Translations under genes and position numbers: made by a program
In this document: positions 15,767-24,439 of the stretch, piece after piece
How positions within the stretch are numbered: position 1 is the stretch's first letter
Layout: every line of letters starts with the position of its first letter
Assembly (NCBI GenBank): GCA_023381355.1
Contig: JAMCUL010000009.1
Span: 1 to 35,554 of the forward strand
DNA from: Thermoplasmatota archaeon
GTDB taxonomy: Archaea; Thermoplasmatota; Thermoplasmata; Thermoplasmatales; Thermoplasmataceae
Direction of reading: 5' to 3'
DNA: 35,554 nucleotides
The notes under the pieces: model-generated
Databases searched by the model: none
Seen by the model: the letters and a program-made list of their open reading frames with translations, nothing else
Told to the model about the DNA's origin: nothing

Positions 15767-17353
15767 ATGTACGTTCTGGGGCTGGAAGGTACAGCTCATA
15801 CAGTAAGCGCTTCCATTCTGGATGAAAGGAAGATATATTCGCTTGTTTCAAAGACGTACCGGCCGGAGGAAGGAGGGATAAATCCAAGGGAAGCGGCCGA
15901 CTTTCATTTTGCAAACATCGTGGATGTCATAACTCAGGCAATCTCCGAAGCCAGCATAAAGCCAGATGAAATCGGGCTTGTCAGTTTTTCACGTGGTCCG
16001 GGGCTGCCCCCATCACTGAAGATAGTTGCAACTGCAGCAAGGGCCATGGCGATAAAGTACAGGATTCCCATAGTTGGAGTGAACCACCCTCTCGGCCATA
16101 TAGAGATAGGAAGGCGGGAAACAGGTTGCAACGATCCTGTAATGCTCTATGTTTCAGGTGGAAATACGCAGATAATTGCATACAGGAATGGACATTACCG
16201 GGTATTCGGAGAAACCCTGGACATTGGCATCGGGAATTTGCTGGACAAGATCGCAAGGCTCATGGGTTTTCCATTCCCTGGAGGACCGGAGGTTGAGGCC
16301 ATGGCGCTTAGGGGGGGAAAACTGCTTGATATGCCATATACGGTAAGGGGGATGGATACCGCATTTTCAGGGATGTATACTGCCGCTGCCGGTTTCCTGA
16401 AGAAGGGGGAAAGGCCTGAAGATGTGTGCATGAGCGTACAGGAATATGCATTTTCAATGCTTGTGGAAACACTTGAAAGAGCAATATTTACCACCGGAAA
16501 GAAGTCCATTCTCCTTGCAGGAGGAGTAGCCCGGAACAGGAGGCTCAGGGAAATGATCCAGGTCATGGCAGGAGAGGCAGGAATAGAGGTATTTGAGACG
16601 CCAGACAGATACTGCATGGATAATGGGGCAATGATCGGGCAGGCAGGGCTGCTAACATATCTTGCAAGGGGTCCAGATGATATGGAGGATACCGGGATCG
16701 ATCAATTCTTCAGGATAGACCAGGCATATGCATCATGGGTTAAGGTTGACGAGACCATTTACACAGACAGGGGGGCTGAATCACGAATACGGAGGACAGA
16801 GTTCCACGGCTTTGATGCAATCGAGAAGGAGAGGGTTCCGAAGGGATACAGGATCCCAGCGATGGATACGATGATACGGGTGGCACGCATGAAGAGGGAA
16901 ATAACCATGCTCAACAGGATGAAGAAAGCAGGAATACCTGTTCCGGATCTGTTTTCCCTGAACATGGATAAAGCATCATTCATGATGGAGGACATAAGGG
17001 GAACGAACATAGGATTCGCAAGAATCAGCGATTCTTCAATAGCACAGGAGCTTGGGAGGATAGTGGGAAAGATGCATTCATCAGGTCTGTGCCATGGAGA
17101 CCTGACAATGAATAACATAATTCTCAGGGATGGCAGGTTATTCCTGATAGATCCTTCTATGGGTTCCGTGACAGACCGCATACAGGATTTCGCATACGAT
17201 ATGAGGCTACTGAATGAAAGTGCTGTCGCATCACTTCCTGGAGGTGATGATTTCATGGACATGGTCAAGAAAGGGTACATGGAGAATTTCGAATCCGGAA
17301 AGAAGGTGATAGATGAACTTGCAAACATCGAGAAGAGGAGGAGATACGCATGA
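15767..17353 (+). CDS. kae1-bud32: Kae1-Bud32 fusion, tRNA threonylcarbamoyladenosine (t6A) synthesis
   Basis: A 528-residue fusion of the two KEOPS subunits that make t6A at position 37 of ANN-decoding tRNAs. The Kae1 half (residues 1-325) has VLGLEGTAHTVSASI, the metal-binding NHPLGHIEIGR (two His), LYVSGGNTQ, GETLDIGIGNLLDK and LAGGVARNRRL. The Bud32 half, a small atypical kinase/ATPase, has FMMEDIRG, CHGDLTMNNIIL (catalytic loop Asp and Asn) and LFLIDPSMGS, where the metal-binding Asp is kept but the usual DFG reads DPS. The fusion is known in Thermoplasma and several other archaea. The stop overlaps the next start by ATGA, coupling it to the pyrophosphatase gene. Confidence 0.95.
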   Translation: MYVLGLEGTAHTVSASILDERKIYSLVSKTYRPEEGGINPREAADFHFANIVDVITQAISEASIKPDEIGLVSFSRGPGLPPSLKIVATAARAMAIKYRIPIVGVNHPLGHIEIGRRETGCNDPVMLYVSGGNTQIIAYRNGHYRVFGETLDIGIGNLLDKIARLMGFPFPGGPEVEAMALRGGKLLDMPYTVRGMDTAFSGMYTAAAGFLKKGERPEDVCMSVQEYAFSMLVETLERAIFTTGKKSILLAGGVARNRRLREMIQVMAGEAGIEVFETPDRYCMDNGAMIGQAGLLTYLARGPDDMEDTGIDQFFRIDQAYASWVKVDETIYTDRGAESRIRRTEFHGFDAIEKERVPKGYRIPAMDTMIRVARMKREITMLNRMKKAGIPVPDLFSLNMDKASFMMEDIRGTNIGFARISDSSIAQELGRIVGKMHSSGLCHGDLTMNNIILRDGRLFLIDPSMGSVTDRIQDFAYDMRLLNESAVASLPGGDDFMDMVKKGYMENFESGKKVIDELANIEKRRRYA

Positions 17354-17904
17354 GGTTGAGATTCGTAACAAGCAATGAGCATAAATTCCGGGAAATAAGT
17401 GCATTCCTGGCAATGCATGGAGATGAATGTGAATGGGTGAGGATGAAGTATGAGGAAATACAGGATGATACAACGGAAAGCATATCACTTGCCAGTGCCA
17501 GATTCCTGAGGGGTAAGGTACCCGAGCCATTCTTTCTTGAAGATACCGGGCTGTACATAGATTCACTGAAGGGCTTTCCGGGACCTTATTCATCCTATGT
17601 CCAGAGTACAATCGGAAACAGCGGCATTCTTTCACTTCTGAAAGAGAAGGGGCGTGAAGCCTCATTCAGGACCGTTATTTCCTATGTCTCAGGTGATGGA
17701 ATAGAGCAGTTCACCGGAATTCTCAAAGGAAGTATTGCACAGGAAGAGAGGGGTGCTTCAGGATTCGGTTTTGATCCCATATTCATTCCACGGGATTCCA
17801 GCAAATCTCTCGCAGAGATGAGTATTGATGAGAAGAATCAACATTCGCACAGGATCAATGCTTTGAAGTTATTCATTGCGCACCTCGAAAAATCTCAGCA
17901 GTAA
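17350..17904 (+). CDS. rdgB: XTP/dITP pyrophosphatase (RdgB/HAM1 family)
   Basis: A 184-residue house-cleaning enzyme that hydrolyses XTP, ITP and dITP to monophosphates, keeping deaminated purines out of nucleic acids. Motifs: FVTSNEHKFREI at the N-terminus (nucleotide binding), FFLEDTGLYIDSLKGFPGPYSSY with the catalytic acidic residues, GFGFDPIFIP, and the C-terminal HSHRINALK. It is translationally coupled to kae1-bud32 through an ATGA overlap, an arrangement common in euryarchaea. Confidence 0.94.
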   Translation: MRLRFVTSNEHKFREISAFLAMHGDECEWVRMKYEEIQDDTTESISLASARFLRGKVPEPFFLEDTGLYIDSLKGFPGPYSSYVQSTIGNSGILSLLKEKGREASFRTVISYVSGDGIEQFTGILKGSIAQEERGASGFGFDPIFIPRDSSKSLAEMSIDEKNQHSHRINALKLFIAHLEKSQQ

Positions 17905-17963
17905 AGTGTCAGTTATAACGGACTTCTCACAAATTTAAAATATAGAATTTAAATGATGCCATA

Positions 17964-18341
17964 ATGTCAAAGATTTACAGGGAATGGTTTTTCTACATTT
18001 ACATGATTCTGACCGTGGTATTTCTATCCATATTCGTGATATCCTCAAACGATCTTCTGTTTCATTATAATGGCTTCATAAACAACGGACTGACATTCCA
18101 GGCAGCAGGAAACTGGAATTACTGGATATTTATAATATCATTGATACTTTTTGCACTGTTTGGGTACTATACATATGAATGGATAAGGGACGATCGTTTT
18201 TTCAACCAGATAATGAATTCTGACAGCAAGTCAAAATTCATAAAGAACATGAGAAACCTTGAGAAAATAGCAAGGAAACATGGCCCCTCATATGAGGAGA
18301 GGCTTGATCAGAAAAAGAGTACCTGGAAGATCAGGCAATGA
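17964..18341 (+). CDS. Small two-helix membrane protein, conserved-looking hypothetical
   Basis: A 125-residue membrane protein. Two hydrophobic helices ([16 protein letters not shown], about residues 11-26, and [18 protein letters not shown], about 54-71) are followed by a charged cytoplasmic tail with [18 protein letters not shown]. Length and layout recall a Thermoplasma-restricted family of unknown function, possibly DUF3198, but I cannot confirm this. A TATA-like ATTTAAAATA region lies at about 17935. Its 3' end overlaps the convergent spermidine synthase gene by 11 bp. Confidence 0.7.
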   Translation: MSKIYREWFFYIYMILTVVFLSIFVISSNDLLFHYNGFINNGLTFQAAGNWNYWIFIISLILFALFGYYTYEWIRDDRFFNQIMNSDSKSKFIKNMRNLEKIARKHGPSYEERLDQKKSTWKIRQ

Positions 18342-19155
18342 GTTTTTTGACAAATTCCGGGAGACTGAATGAAGACCTGGCTATTTCCATGTTGAAGTAC
18401 TGGCCGGGATCCAGTGTTTCTTCCCTCATCTCTATCGGCGTCTTTTTTGCCATCGTGAATGACCAGAACCCGCTCGGATATGTCGGTATGAATGCAGTAT
18501 AACTTCTCACAAAGCTGAATGCAGGTGCCATCCCCTTGTGGGCAAGTCCTATTGCCTTTGGCTGGTAGAACGGCGATCCGGATTGTGTTACAACAACTCC
18601 CCCGTCTGAAAGAATCCGTGAGATATTCCTGTAGAAATCCTCATTGAAGAGGCCCTCGGCAGGTCCAACCGGATCCGTGGAATCAATTATGATCATGTCG
18701 AATTTCCTGTCCGTCTTCTCTGCATATTTTATTCCGTCACCTATGATCAGCTCGACATTCTTCCTGCTGAAGGATGACGCAAGTGAGGGAAAATGCTTCC
18801 TGCAAACCTCAACAACCTGGCCGTCAATCTCCACATTCACGATGCTTTTCAGTCCAAGCTTTACAAGTTCACCTGCTGCGCCTCCATCCCCTCCACCAAT
18901 TATAAGTGCATTTTCAGGCTTCCTGTCGGAGTAAAGATATGGCATCCTTGTTATCATTTCATGATAGACAAATTCATCCTTCTCTGTCAGCTGTACGGTA
19001 CCATCTATTGAAAGCAGTTTCCCGAAGTCATAGGTCTCAAAGACATCTATTCTCTGGAAATCCGTCCTTACTGAAAGAAGCTGATCGCTTACCCTGAACG
19101 AAAGTTGCAGATTATCCGAATATCTCTCTGAGAACCAGTTTTCTATTAATTTCAT
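18331..19155 (-). CDS. speE: Spermidine synthase family (polyamine aminopropyltransferase)
   Basis: A 274-residue enzyme that transfers an aminopropyl group from decarboxylated S-adenosylmethionine to a diamine such as putrescine, or to a longer amine. Motifs: [36 protein letters not shown] (nucleotide-binding glycine loop), [45 protein letters not shown] (catalytic Asp), [12 protein letters not shown] and YPSGFWSF. Full length for the family. It is transcribed alone on the minus strand and ends inside the 3' end of the small membrane protein gene. Confidence 0.93.
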   Translation of the reverse strand: MKLIENWFSERYSDNLQLSFRVSDQLLSVRTDFQRIDVFETYDFGKLLSIDGTVQLTEKDEFVYHEMITRMPYLYSDRKPENALIIGGGDGGAAGELVKLGLKSIVNVEIDGQVVEVCRKHFPSLASSFSRKNVELIIGDGIKYAEKTDRKFDMIIIDSTDPVGPAEGLFNEDFYRNISRILSDGGVVVTQSGSPFYQPKAIGLAHKGMAPAFSFVRSYTAFIPTYPSGFWSFTMAKKTPIEMREETLDPGQYFNMEIARSSFSLPEFVKKLIA

Positions 19156-19638
19156 CAGTACTGGAATGCATTCTTGCTTAATTTTTTATCCATTCCTCTG
19201 TCAGGATTCAATCCGGTCGTGTGGAAATACAGATCAGGATGATTTTGGCCTTCTCGATCCTCATCAGGTTATGGCGAATTGAGAACAACAGTAAAGTGTC
19301 CGGCGAATCTTTTCAGTTCATGCTCATGATGAACATTCCTGGATCTTTCTGGAAGCTTTTCCTGAAACATGTGATGAGAAAGGGGATGATGCTATGCTGG
19401 ACTGGAAGGTTCCGGGATCAGGCCAGGGCCATTGCAGTGTGATGGATTGAGTCAATGGATATCATAAAGGAAAAAAAGATGGAAACAAGCACATTTCGGG
19501 CAGGCGCTATTGTATCCGCCGTTCTATGGTTTTGAATGTGGTTTTATAAATCTCCAGCTTCGTTTGGAATCATCTAAAAATAAGCCAGGGAAATTTAAGC
19601 ACAAAAACAGTTATTATATGATCTGCCATAAAGGATCA
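19156..19638. other. Gene-free stretch before the fix operon
   Basis: No frame here looks coding. The strand-specific frame 19221-19442 would need a GTG start and matches nothing I know. TATA-like sequences at about 19541 (TTTTATAAAT) and 19610 (TTATTATATG) are candidates for the fix operon promoter; the second fits a leaderless start at 19639. Confidence 0.5.
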
Positions 19639-20925
19639 ATGAGTGAATTTGATGTGATTGTTGTCGGAGCCGGTCCTGCAGGAGCATCTGCCGCCATACG
19701 ACTTGCTTCAAATAAGGTGAATGTACTTCTCGTTGACAGGGCGGATCCCCCTGGAAGCAAGAACGTTTCCGGAGGTGTTCTGTGGGGAGATTCACTTTCA
19801 CAGGTAATACCTGACTGGGAAAAGAGTAACATGCTTGAAAGATATGTTGAAGCCAAGGGTGTTACTTTCCTCACAAAGGATTCAAAGATTTCAATAGATT
19901 TCCGCTCAAAGAAGTTTGGTGAATATAAGAGCGGATATACAGTCCTGAGGACAAAGTTCGATGCATGGCTTGCAAAGAAGGCAAAGGATGCAGGTGCAAT
20001 GGTTGTATCAGGAGTTACCGTCGATAAGCTTGCCATGAAGGATGGAAAGGTTATAGGCGTAGAGCAGTCAGGAGAAACAATAACATCTGATTCCGTTATA
20101 CTCGCTGAGGGTGCAAATTCAAGGGTAGCATATGATTCAGGAATCAAGAAGAAACCTGAAGATCAGAAGATTGCGCTTGGTGTAAAGGAGGTAATTAAGT
20201 TACCAGAAAAAACAATCACTGAAAGGTTCGGGCTGACATCCCCAAAGATGGGGTTTGCCTCTGAATATGTTCTCGGTTTTCTTGACGGGGGCGTGAAGGC
20301 TGGCGGGTTTCTTTACACAAACAGGGAATCCATATCCATAGGTGCAGTGATATCTATGGGGGACCTGAGAAAAAACAACCAGACATACTCTTTCAACGTG
20401 ATTGAGCAGTTCAAGGATCATCCATTCATTGCACCCCTGATCCAGGATGGAAGGGTTGAGGAATACAGTGCCCATCTTGTGCCTGAAGGTGGGATGTCAG
20501 TGGATTCAGTGTATGGCAACGGATACATGATAGCAGGTGATACTGCCGGATTAACGTTCAGCAACGGCCTGGTACTCCAGGGGATGAACTATGCGGTTGT
20601 CTCAGGAATTCTGGCTGCTGATTCATTCATGGAAAGGAAGTCGAAGGGTGGTGACATGAACTTTGAGAATTACCAGAAGAATCTGGAAAATACTTTTGTC
20701 TTGAGAGACATGAACAATTTCAGGGGACTCGATCAGGTTACGTGGAGTGAATCAATTCACAGCACAATCCCAGCCATTGCAGAGGATGCAATGCTCAATA
20801 TATTCTCAGAAAATGGAAATCCGAAGAAGCACTTATCCCAGATAGTGATTTCTTCAGCACTGAAGCAGAAGGATAAGAGAAAGGATCTTGCAGTGGATCT
20901 GTACAGAATGTTAAGGAGGATGTAA
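19639..20925 (+). CDS. fixC: FixC-type FAD-dependent ETF:quinone oxidoreductase
   Basis: A 428-residue flavoprotein of the FixC/EtfC (ETF dehydrogenase) family, which passes electrons between the EtfAB flavoprotein and a quinone. The FAD-binding Rossmann motif is at the N-terminus, DVIVVGAGPAGASAAIRLA; VDRADPPGSKNVSGGVLW follows; GYMIAGDTAGLTFSNGLVLQG near residue 295 is the second FAD block. The start is set at the ATG at 19639, just before the Rossmann motif. The longer frame would begin with TTG and encode 43 low-complexity residues. First gene of fixC-fixX-etfB-etfA; fixX starts two bases after its stop. Confidence 0.9.
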   Translation: MSEFDVIVVGAGPAGASAAIRLASNKVNVLLVDRADPPGSKNVSGGVLWGDSLSQVIPDWEKSNMLERYVEAKGVTFLTKDSKISIDFRSKKFGEYKSGYTVLRTKFDAWLAKKAKDAGAMVVSGVTVDKLAMKDGKVIGVEQSGETITSDSVILAEGANSRVAYDSGIKKKPEDQKIALGVKEVIKLPEKTITERFGLTSPKMGFASEYVLGFLDGGVKAGGFLYTNRESISIGAVISMGDLRKNNQTYSFNVIEQFKDHPFIAPLIQDGRVEEYSAHLVPEGGMSVDSVYGNGYMIAGDTAGLTFSNGLVLQGMNYAVVSGILAADSFMERKSKGGDMNFENYQKNLENTFVLRDMNNFRGLDQVTWSESIHSTIPAIAEDAMLNIFSENGNPKKHLSQIVISSALKQKDKRKDLAVDLYRMLRRM

Positions 20926-20927
20926 GA

Positions 20928-21203
20928 ATGATAAAGATTGAAGACAGGCTCTCGTTATTGAACTATAAGATTGACAAGTCATATGAGCACATAACGATAA
21001 ATCCCAGCATATGTGAAACATGCCCGGATCATTTCTGCACTTTTGCATGCCCGGCAAAGTGCTACACACTCATAGATGAAAAATTGAACTTCAAGTACGA
21101 GGACTGTGTGGAATGCGGGACATGCGATACCGCCTGTTCACACGGAAGCGTTGCATGGACAAACACCAAGGGTGGGCACGGAGTTAAATATAAGTTTGGA
21201 TGA
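20928..21203 (+). CDS. fixX: FixX ferredoxin-like protein
   Basis: A 91-residue iron-sulfur protein of the FixX family, the partner of FixC, equivalent to the iron-sulfur domain of ETF:quinone oxidoreductase. Cysteines come in two groups: CETCPDHFCTFACPAKC and CVECGTCDTACSHG. The second is a standard CxxCxxCxxxC 4Fe-4S ligand set. A strong Shine-Dalgarno AAGGAGG (20913-20919) precedes the ATG by 8 bases. The stop overlaps a possible start of etfB. Confidence 0.92.
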   Translation: MIKIEDRLSLLNYKIDKSYEHITINPSICETCPDHFCTFACPAKCYTLIDEKLNFKYEDCVECGTCDTACSHGSVAWTNTKGGHGVKYKFG

Positions 21204-21208
21204 TTAAA

Positions 21209-22009
21209 ATGGCACTGGAAATAATTGTTATGATCAAGCAGGTACCTGACAGTTCTGAGGTTGTTATAGATCCTGTGACATTCACGTTGAACAGGGGTGC
21301 AGCGAGAAATGTCATAAATCCTGCAGATGAGAATGCGGTGGAACAGGCCCTGAAGATAAAGGATGCAAACAATGATACCCATATCACTGTAATTACAATG
21401 GGTCCTCCTTTTGCCGAGAGTGCACTTCTTGACTGCATGGCAAAGGGCGTTGACAGGGGGATACTTGTTACGGACAGGGCATTCGCAGGTGCAGATACGT
21501 ATCCAACCGGTCTAACACTTGCTGCAACAATAACGAAGATAGGAAAGTTTGACATAATATTTGCCGGGGAGGAATCAACCGATTCATCAACAGGGCATGT
21601 CGGTCCTGGAGTTGCGGAATTCCTGGGGATAGAACAGGCTTCCTACACATCAAATTCATGGGTTGAGGACGGAAAGGTATTTGCGGAAAGGCAGCTTGAG
21701 GATGGAGTTGAAACGGTCAAGATGGAACCGCCATGTCTTATCACAGTTCTGACAAATTCAAACATACCGAGGAATGCAACCCTGAGAATGAAAATCGATG
21801 CAATGAAGAGAGGCATTGAGACATGGACACTTGCTGACATAAATCTGAAGCCTGAATGGGTGGGCCTTAAGGGATCACCAACCATTGTAAAATCAATGAA
21901 ATCAATACAGGAGAAGAAGAGGGCAGGAAAGAAGTTCACTCCGGATCAGATGGATGAGTTCGTTGACGAGCTTATTTCAAAGGGCATTCTTAAATTCGGA
22001 GGTGATTAA
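21209..22009 (+). CDS. etfB: Electron transfer flavoprotein, beta subunit (FixA)
   Basis: A 266-residue EtfB/FixA subunit. It starts MALEIIVMIKQVPDSSEVV, the standard beginning of the family; an in-frame ATG three codons upstream (21200, overlapping the fixX stop) is an alternative. Family blocks: AADENAVEQA-like PADENAVEQALKIK, DTYPTGLTLAATI, IIFAGEESTDSSTGHVGP and the C-terminal LKGSPTIVKSMKS. Its stop TAA is followed at once by the ATG of etfA. Confidence 0.93.
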   Translation: MALEIIVMIKQVPDSSEVVIDPVTFTLNRGAARNVINPADENAVEQALKIKDANNDTHITVITMGPPFAESALLDCMAKGVDRGILVTDRAFAGADTYPTGLTLAATITKIGKFDIIFAGEESTDSSTGHVGPGVAEFLGIEQASYTSNSWVEDGKVFAERQLEDGVETVKMEPPCLITVLTNSNIPRNATLRMKIDAMKRGIETWTLADINLKPEWVGLKGSPTIVKSMKSIQEKKRAGKKFTPDQMDEFVDELISKGILKFGGD

Positions 22010-23122
22010 ATGGTAGGACTTATCAATGCAGAACCGCCAGCAAATCCGGACGAATACAAGAATGTGATGATTTTCCTCGAATCAAGGGATGGAAAGTTAA
22101 AGAAACCCGGACTTGAGATGATTTCAGTCGGGTCGTCAATTGCCCATAAGGTTAATGAAATTCTTATAGGCATTGTGTTTGGTGATAAGGTCGGGGACAT
22201 GGTCAAGGAGGCCGGCGAGTATGGGTGTGATAGGGTAATAGGATATGAATCCCCAGATCTGAAAGATTTCAGGACAATTCCATATGCCACACTTCTCAGC
22301 GATCTGATCACTGAACTGAAGCCAAACATTCTATTGATCCCTGCAACAAGAAATGGAAGGGATCTTGCATCAAGGATCGCTGTGAGGTCAAGAACAGGAG
22401 TTACCGCGGACTGTACCGAGCTTGATATTGATCCAAACGGAAGAATACTCCAGGCAAGGAGGCCAACCTATGGAGAGAGTACACTTGCGGAAATTCTCTG
22501 CAAGAGGCACAGGCCACAGATGGCAACGGCAAGGCCGGGAATATTTGCAGTCCCTGAACGAAAATCAGACGCGAAATATGAGTCAGAGATCAGGAAGGCA
22601 AAGATAAAGAAGGAATATCTTAAGAAAGAAATCGTGGATTTCAAGCCAAAGACAACCGTGGACCTTACATCGGCGAAGTATATCGTAAGTGGAGGTCTTG
22701 GTCTGGGTAAGGCATCCGGTTTTAATCTCATCAAGCAGCTTGCGGATGAAATTGATGCCTATGTGGGCGCATCAAGGCCAACAGTGGATATGGGGTGGAT
22801 AACCCGGGATCACCAGGTTGGTCAGACAGGGCAGTCCGTGAGGCCGCAACTGTATATTGCATGCGGAATATCAGGGAAGGCACAGCATCTCATGGGAATG
22901 AAGCTGAGTGAAAATATCATCTCAATAAATACCGATCCAAACGCTGAAATCAACAGCATTGCGGATTACATAATCACAGCCGATCTTTACGAGGTCATAC
23001 CAAAACTCGTTGCGGCAATTGAGAAGAAAAAACCCCAAGAATCAGCGACTTCCACAAATGCAAAGACAACGAAGACAAAGAAAGTGAAAGCTGAGGAGTC
23101 CAAATCTGAAGATGCAAATTAA
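22010..23122 (+). CDS. etfA: Electron transfer flavoprotein, alpha subunit (FixB)
   Basis: A 370-residue EtfA/FixB subunit. The N-terminal domain is followed by the C-terminal FAD domain: IVSGGLGLGKASGFNLIKQL, VGASRPTVDMGWI, HQVGQTGQSVRPQLYIACG, SGKAQHLMGMKLSENIISIN and ADYIITADLYEVIPKL. A short lysine/glutamate-rich tail (about residues 340-370) is unusual and probably disordered. The Shine-Dalgarno GGAGGTGA (21998-22005) lies inside the end of etfB. With fixC, fixX and etfB it forms a complete FixABCX set, which in other organisms can bifurcate electrons from NADH to quinone and ferredoxin; whether this one bifurcates cannot be told from sequence. Confidence 0.93.
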   Translation: MVGLINAEPPANPDEYKNVMIFLESRDGKLKKPGLEMISVGSSIAHKVNEILIGIVFGDKVGDMVKEAGEYGCDRVIGYESPDLKDFRTIPYATLLSDLITELKPNILLIPATRNGRDLASRIAVRSRTGVTADCTELDIDPNGRILQARRPTYGESTLAEILCKRHRPQMATARPGIFAVPERKSDAKYESEIRKAKIKKEYLKKEIVDFKPKTTVDLTSAKYIVSGGLGLGKASGFNLIKQLADEIDAYVGASRPTVDMGWITRDHQVGQTGQSVRPQLYIACGISGKAQHLMGMKLSENIISINTDPNAEINSIADYIITADLYEVIPKLVAAIEKKKPQESATSTNAKTTKTKKVKAEESKSEDAN

Positions 23123-23172
23123 CCCCTCCTTTAAAATATTGGCTCATCACACTTTTGTATGGGTTCAAGGAT

Positions 23173-23186
23173 AAATCAGTAAGTTA
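23173..23186 (+). repeat. Left copy of a 14-bp direct repeat flanking transposase remnants
   Basis: AAATCAGTAAGTTA here and AAATCAGTGAGTTA at 24422-24435 differ at one base and have the same orientation. Together they bracket the two transposase fragments. The right copy is part of the dispersed 32-bp repeat. Confidence 0.5.
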
Positions 23187-23540
23187 TCACACATGAAGTG
23201 TGTTGCATTTTTTTAGGTGTTTCCTGTTCATGTACCCGAAGGCCACCCTCTCTATCAAAGCAATCATTGCGTTTATTCCCCCTGCCCTTTCGTTTGTTAT
23301 TCTGTGTATAAAATAGTTCATCATGCTTCCAAGGTGAACCTTCATCATCCTTGCAGCACCCTTCATTGCTTCTATGGATGAATAAATGATCCATGAATAC
23401 CATCTCTCCCAGTATTTCATGGCTTCTTTCTGTTGGCAGATTCCACATGATACGTATGTTCTCCTTCATTGAATGTGCCTTTCCTGTGAGCAGATCTGAA
23501 TCCTTCAGACAGTTGTATCTTTCGGGAAGGTTCTCTTCTG
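23176..23540 (-). pseudogene. ISL3-family transposase, C-terminal remnant
   Basis: Minus-strand frames give ENLPERYNCLKDSDLLTG, then KENIRIMWNLPTERSHE. After a frameshift near 23410 comes YWERWYSWIIYSSIEAMK, followed by ITNERAGGINAMIALIERVA and FGYMNRKHLKKC. The last part is the ISL3 C-terminus (ITNG-AEG-N--I---KR-A-G-R---F). Only about the last 110 residues remain. At its upstream end, about 23540, the sequence changes without a gap into an unrelated IS4-type transposase. Confidence 0.7.
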
Positions 23541-24326
23541 AATAATTTTTGAATTCCTTCTTAGAGGCTGTATATACTTCATGTTATCAGACATGTAATC
23601 TATCATTTCCATGGAAACAAATCCATGATCCATTACAATGATTGAACTGTGTAAATTGAATTCTTCAATTATCCTTTTTACAGTCTTCACATCCCTTATG
23701 GAACCTGGATATGTCTTCAATGCAACAGGTATCTTCCTGTCCTCTGAGAACAGCAATGAGAAATTGATCTGGTCAAGGAATATGTGATCCTTATTATAAC
23801 CTCACTCTGCAAGATTTGTATTCTCTGAATATGAGAATATGGATGATAGATTATACAGATACACATTTCCGTCACTTATCAGTTTCCTGAAGAATTCATG
23901 CTGTGCCCTTGTATCGGATCTTATATCCCTAAGCTTCTGTGCAATGGTTGAATGTGACAGGGATGCATCAATTATATTTGACATATACAGCTTTGAGTAT
24001 GCATCGTTTATGTACTTCAATGGTACATTCCTTATTACCCTGACAGATGCCATTGCCATTATCTCATTTGCTGATTCAAAGTATTTCCTCAATGGTGCAT
24101 CTATGTCCCTGATTATGTCATATATGATCTTTGAATTACCATATCTGAATACTGTCCTCACATTTCTATTAACCTTCTTGATTATGCCGGATATCTTCCT
24201 TGGCCTCTTCTTTTCCCTGTCATATACACTGCTAACCTCATAAACATAATAATTCTTGCCTATCTTCTTGACCTCTACATTTTTTAAATCCTCCTTTTCC
24301 AGTATCTCTCTTATCCATTCTTCCAT
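23541..24326 (-). pseudogene. IS4/IS1634-like DDE transposase, nonsense codon and truncated 3' end
   Basis: From the ATG at 24326 the frame reads MEEWIREILEKEDLKNVEV and runs to NLSSIFSYSENTNLAE, where an in-frame TGA (23802) follows at the position of the conserved EYGYN. The same frame then continues GYNKDHIFLDQINFSLLFS (first-Asp region S-F/Y-S), SIIVMDHGFVSMEMIDYM (second Asp, DHG instead of the usual DRG) and YIQPLRRNSKIIQK. It breaks off at about 23540 before the catalytic Glu block, where the ISL3 fragment begins. It belongs to the same broad group as the element at 8570-10277 but is not a close copy. Confidence 0.75.
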
Positions 24327-24407
24327 ATATTACCCAATCGGTAATAATGGTACATTAACATTGCCCCATAGAATATGCAAGAATACTGGAGAAATAAATG
24401 GTGTGAG

Positions 24408-24439
24408 TAACTATTCCCTATAAATCAGTGAGTTAAGGT
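24408..24439 (+). repeat. Dispersed 32-bp repeat, copy 2
   Basis: Matches 1387-1418 at 29 of 32 positions. It lies upstream of the IS4-like remnant (which reads leftward) and overlaps the stop codon of csa3 (24433-24435), so it may be an insertion-sequence end that now forms the 3' end of csa3. Confidence 0.7.

Noticed and set aside
19326-19400. Motifs resembling C/D-box guide RNA boxes (ATGATGA, CTGA, GTGATGA)
   Set aside because: The distance from the first C box to the D' box is about 29 nt, too long for an archaeal C/D RNA, and no final CTGA follows.
19221-19442. A 73-codon plus-strand frame upstream of fixC
   Set aside because: It needs a GTG start, has no ribosome binding site and shows no family resemblance.
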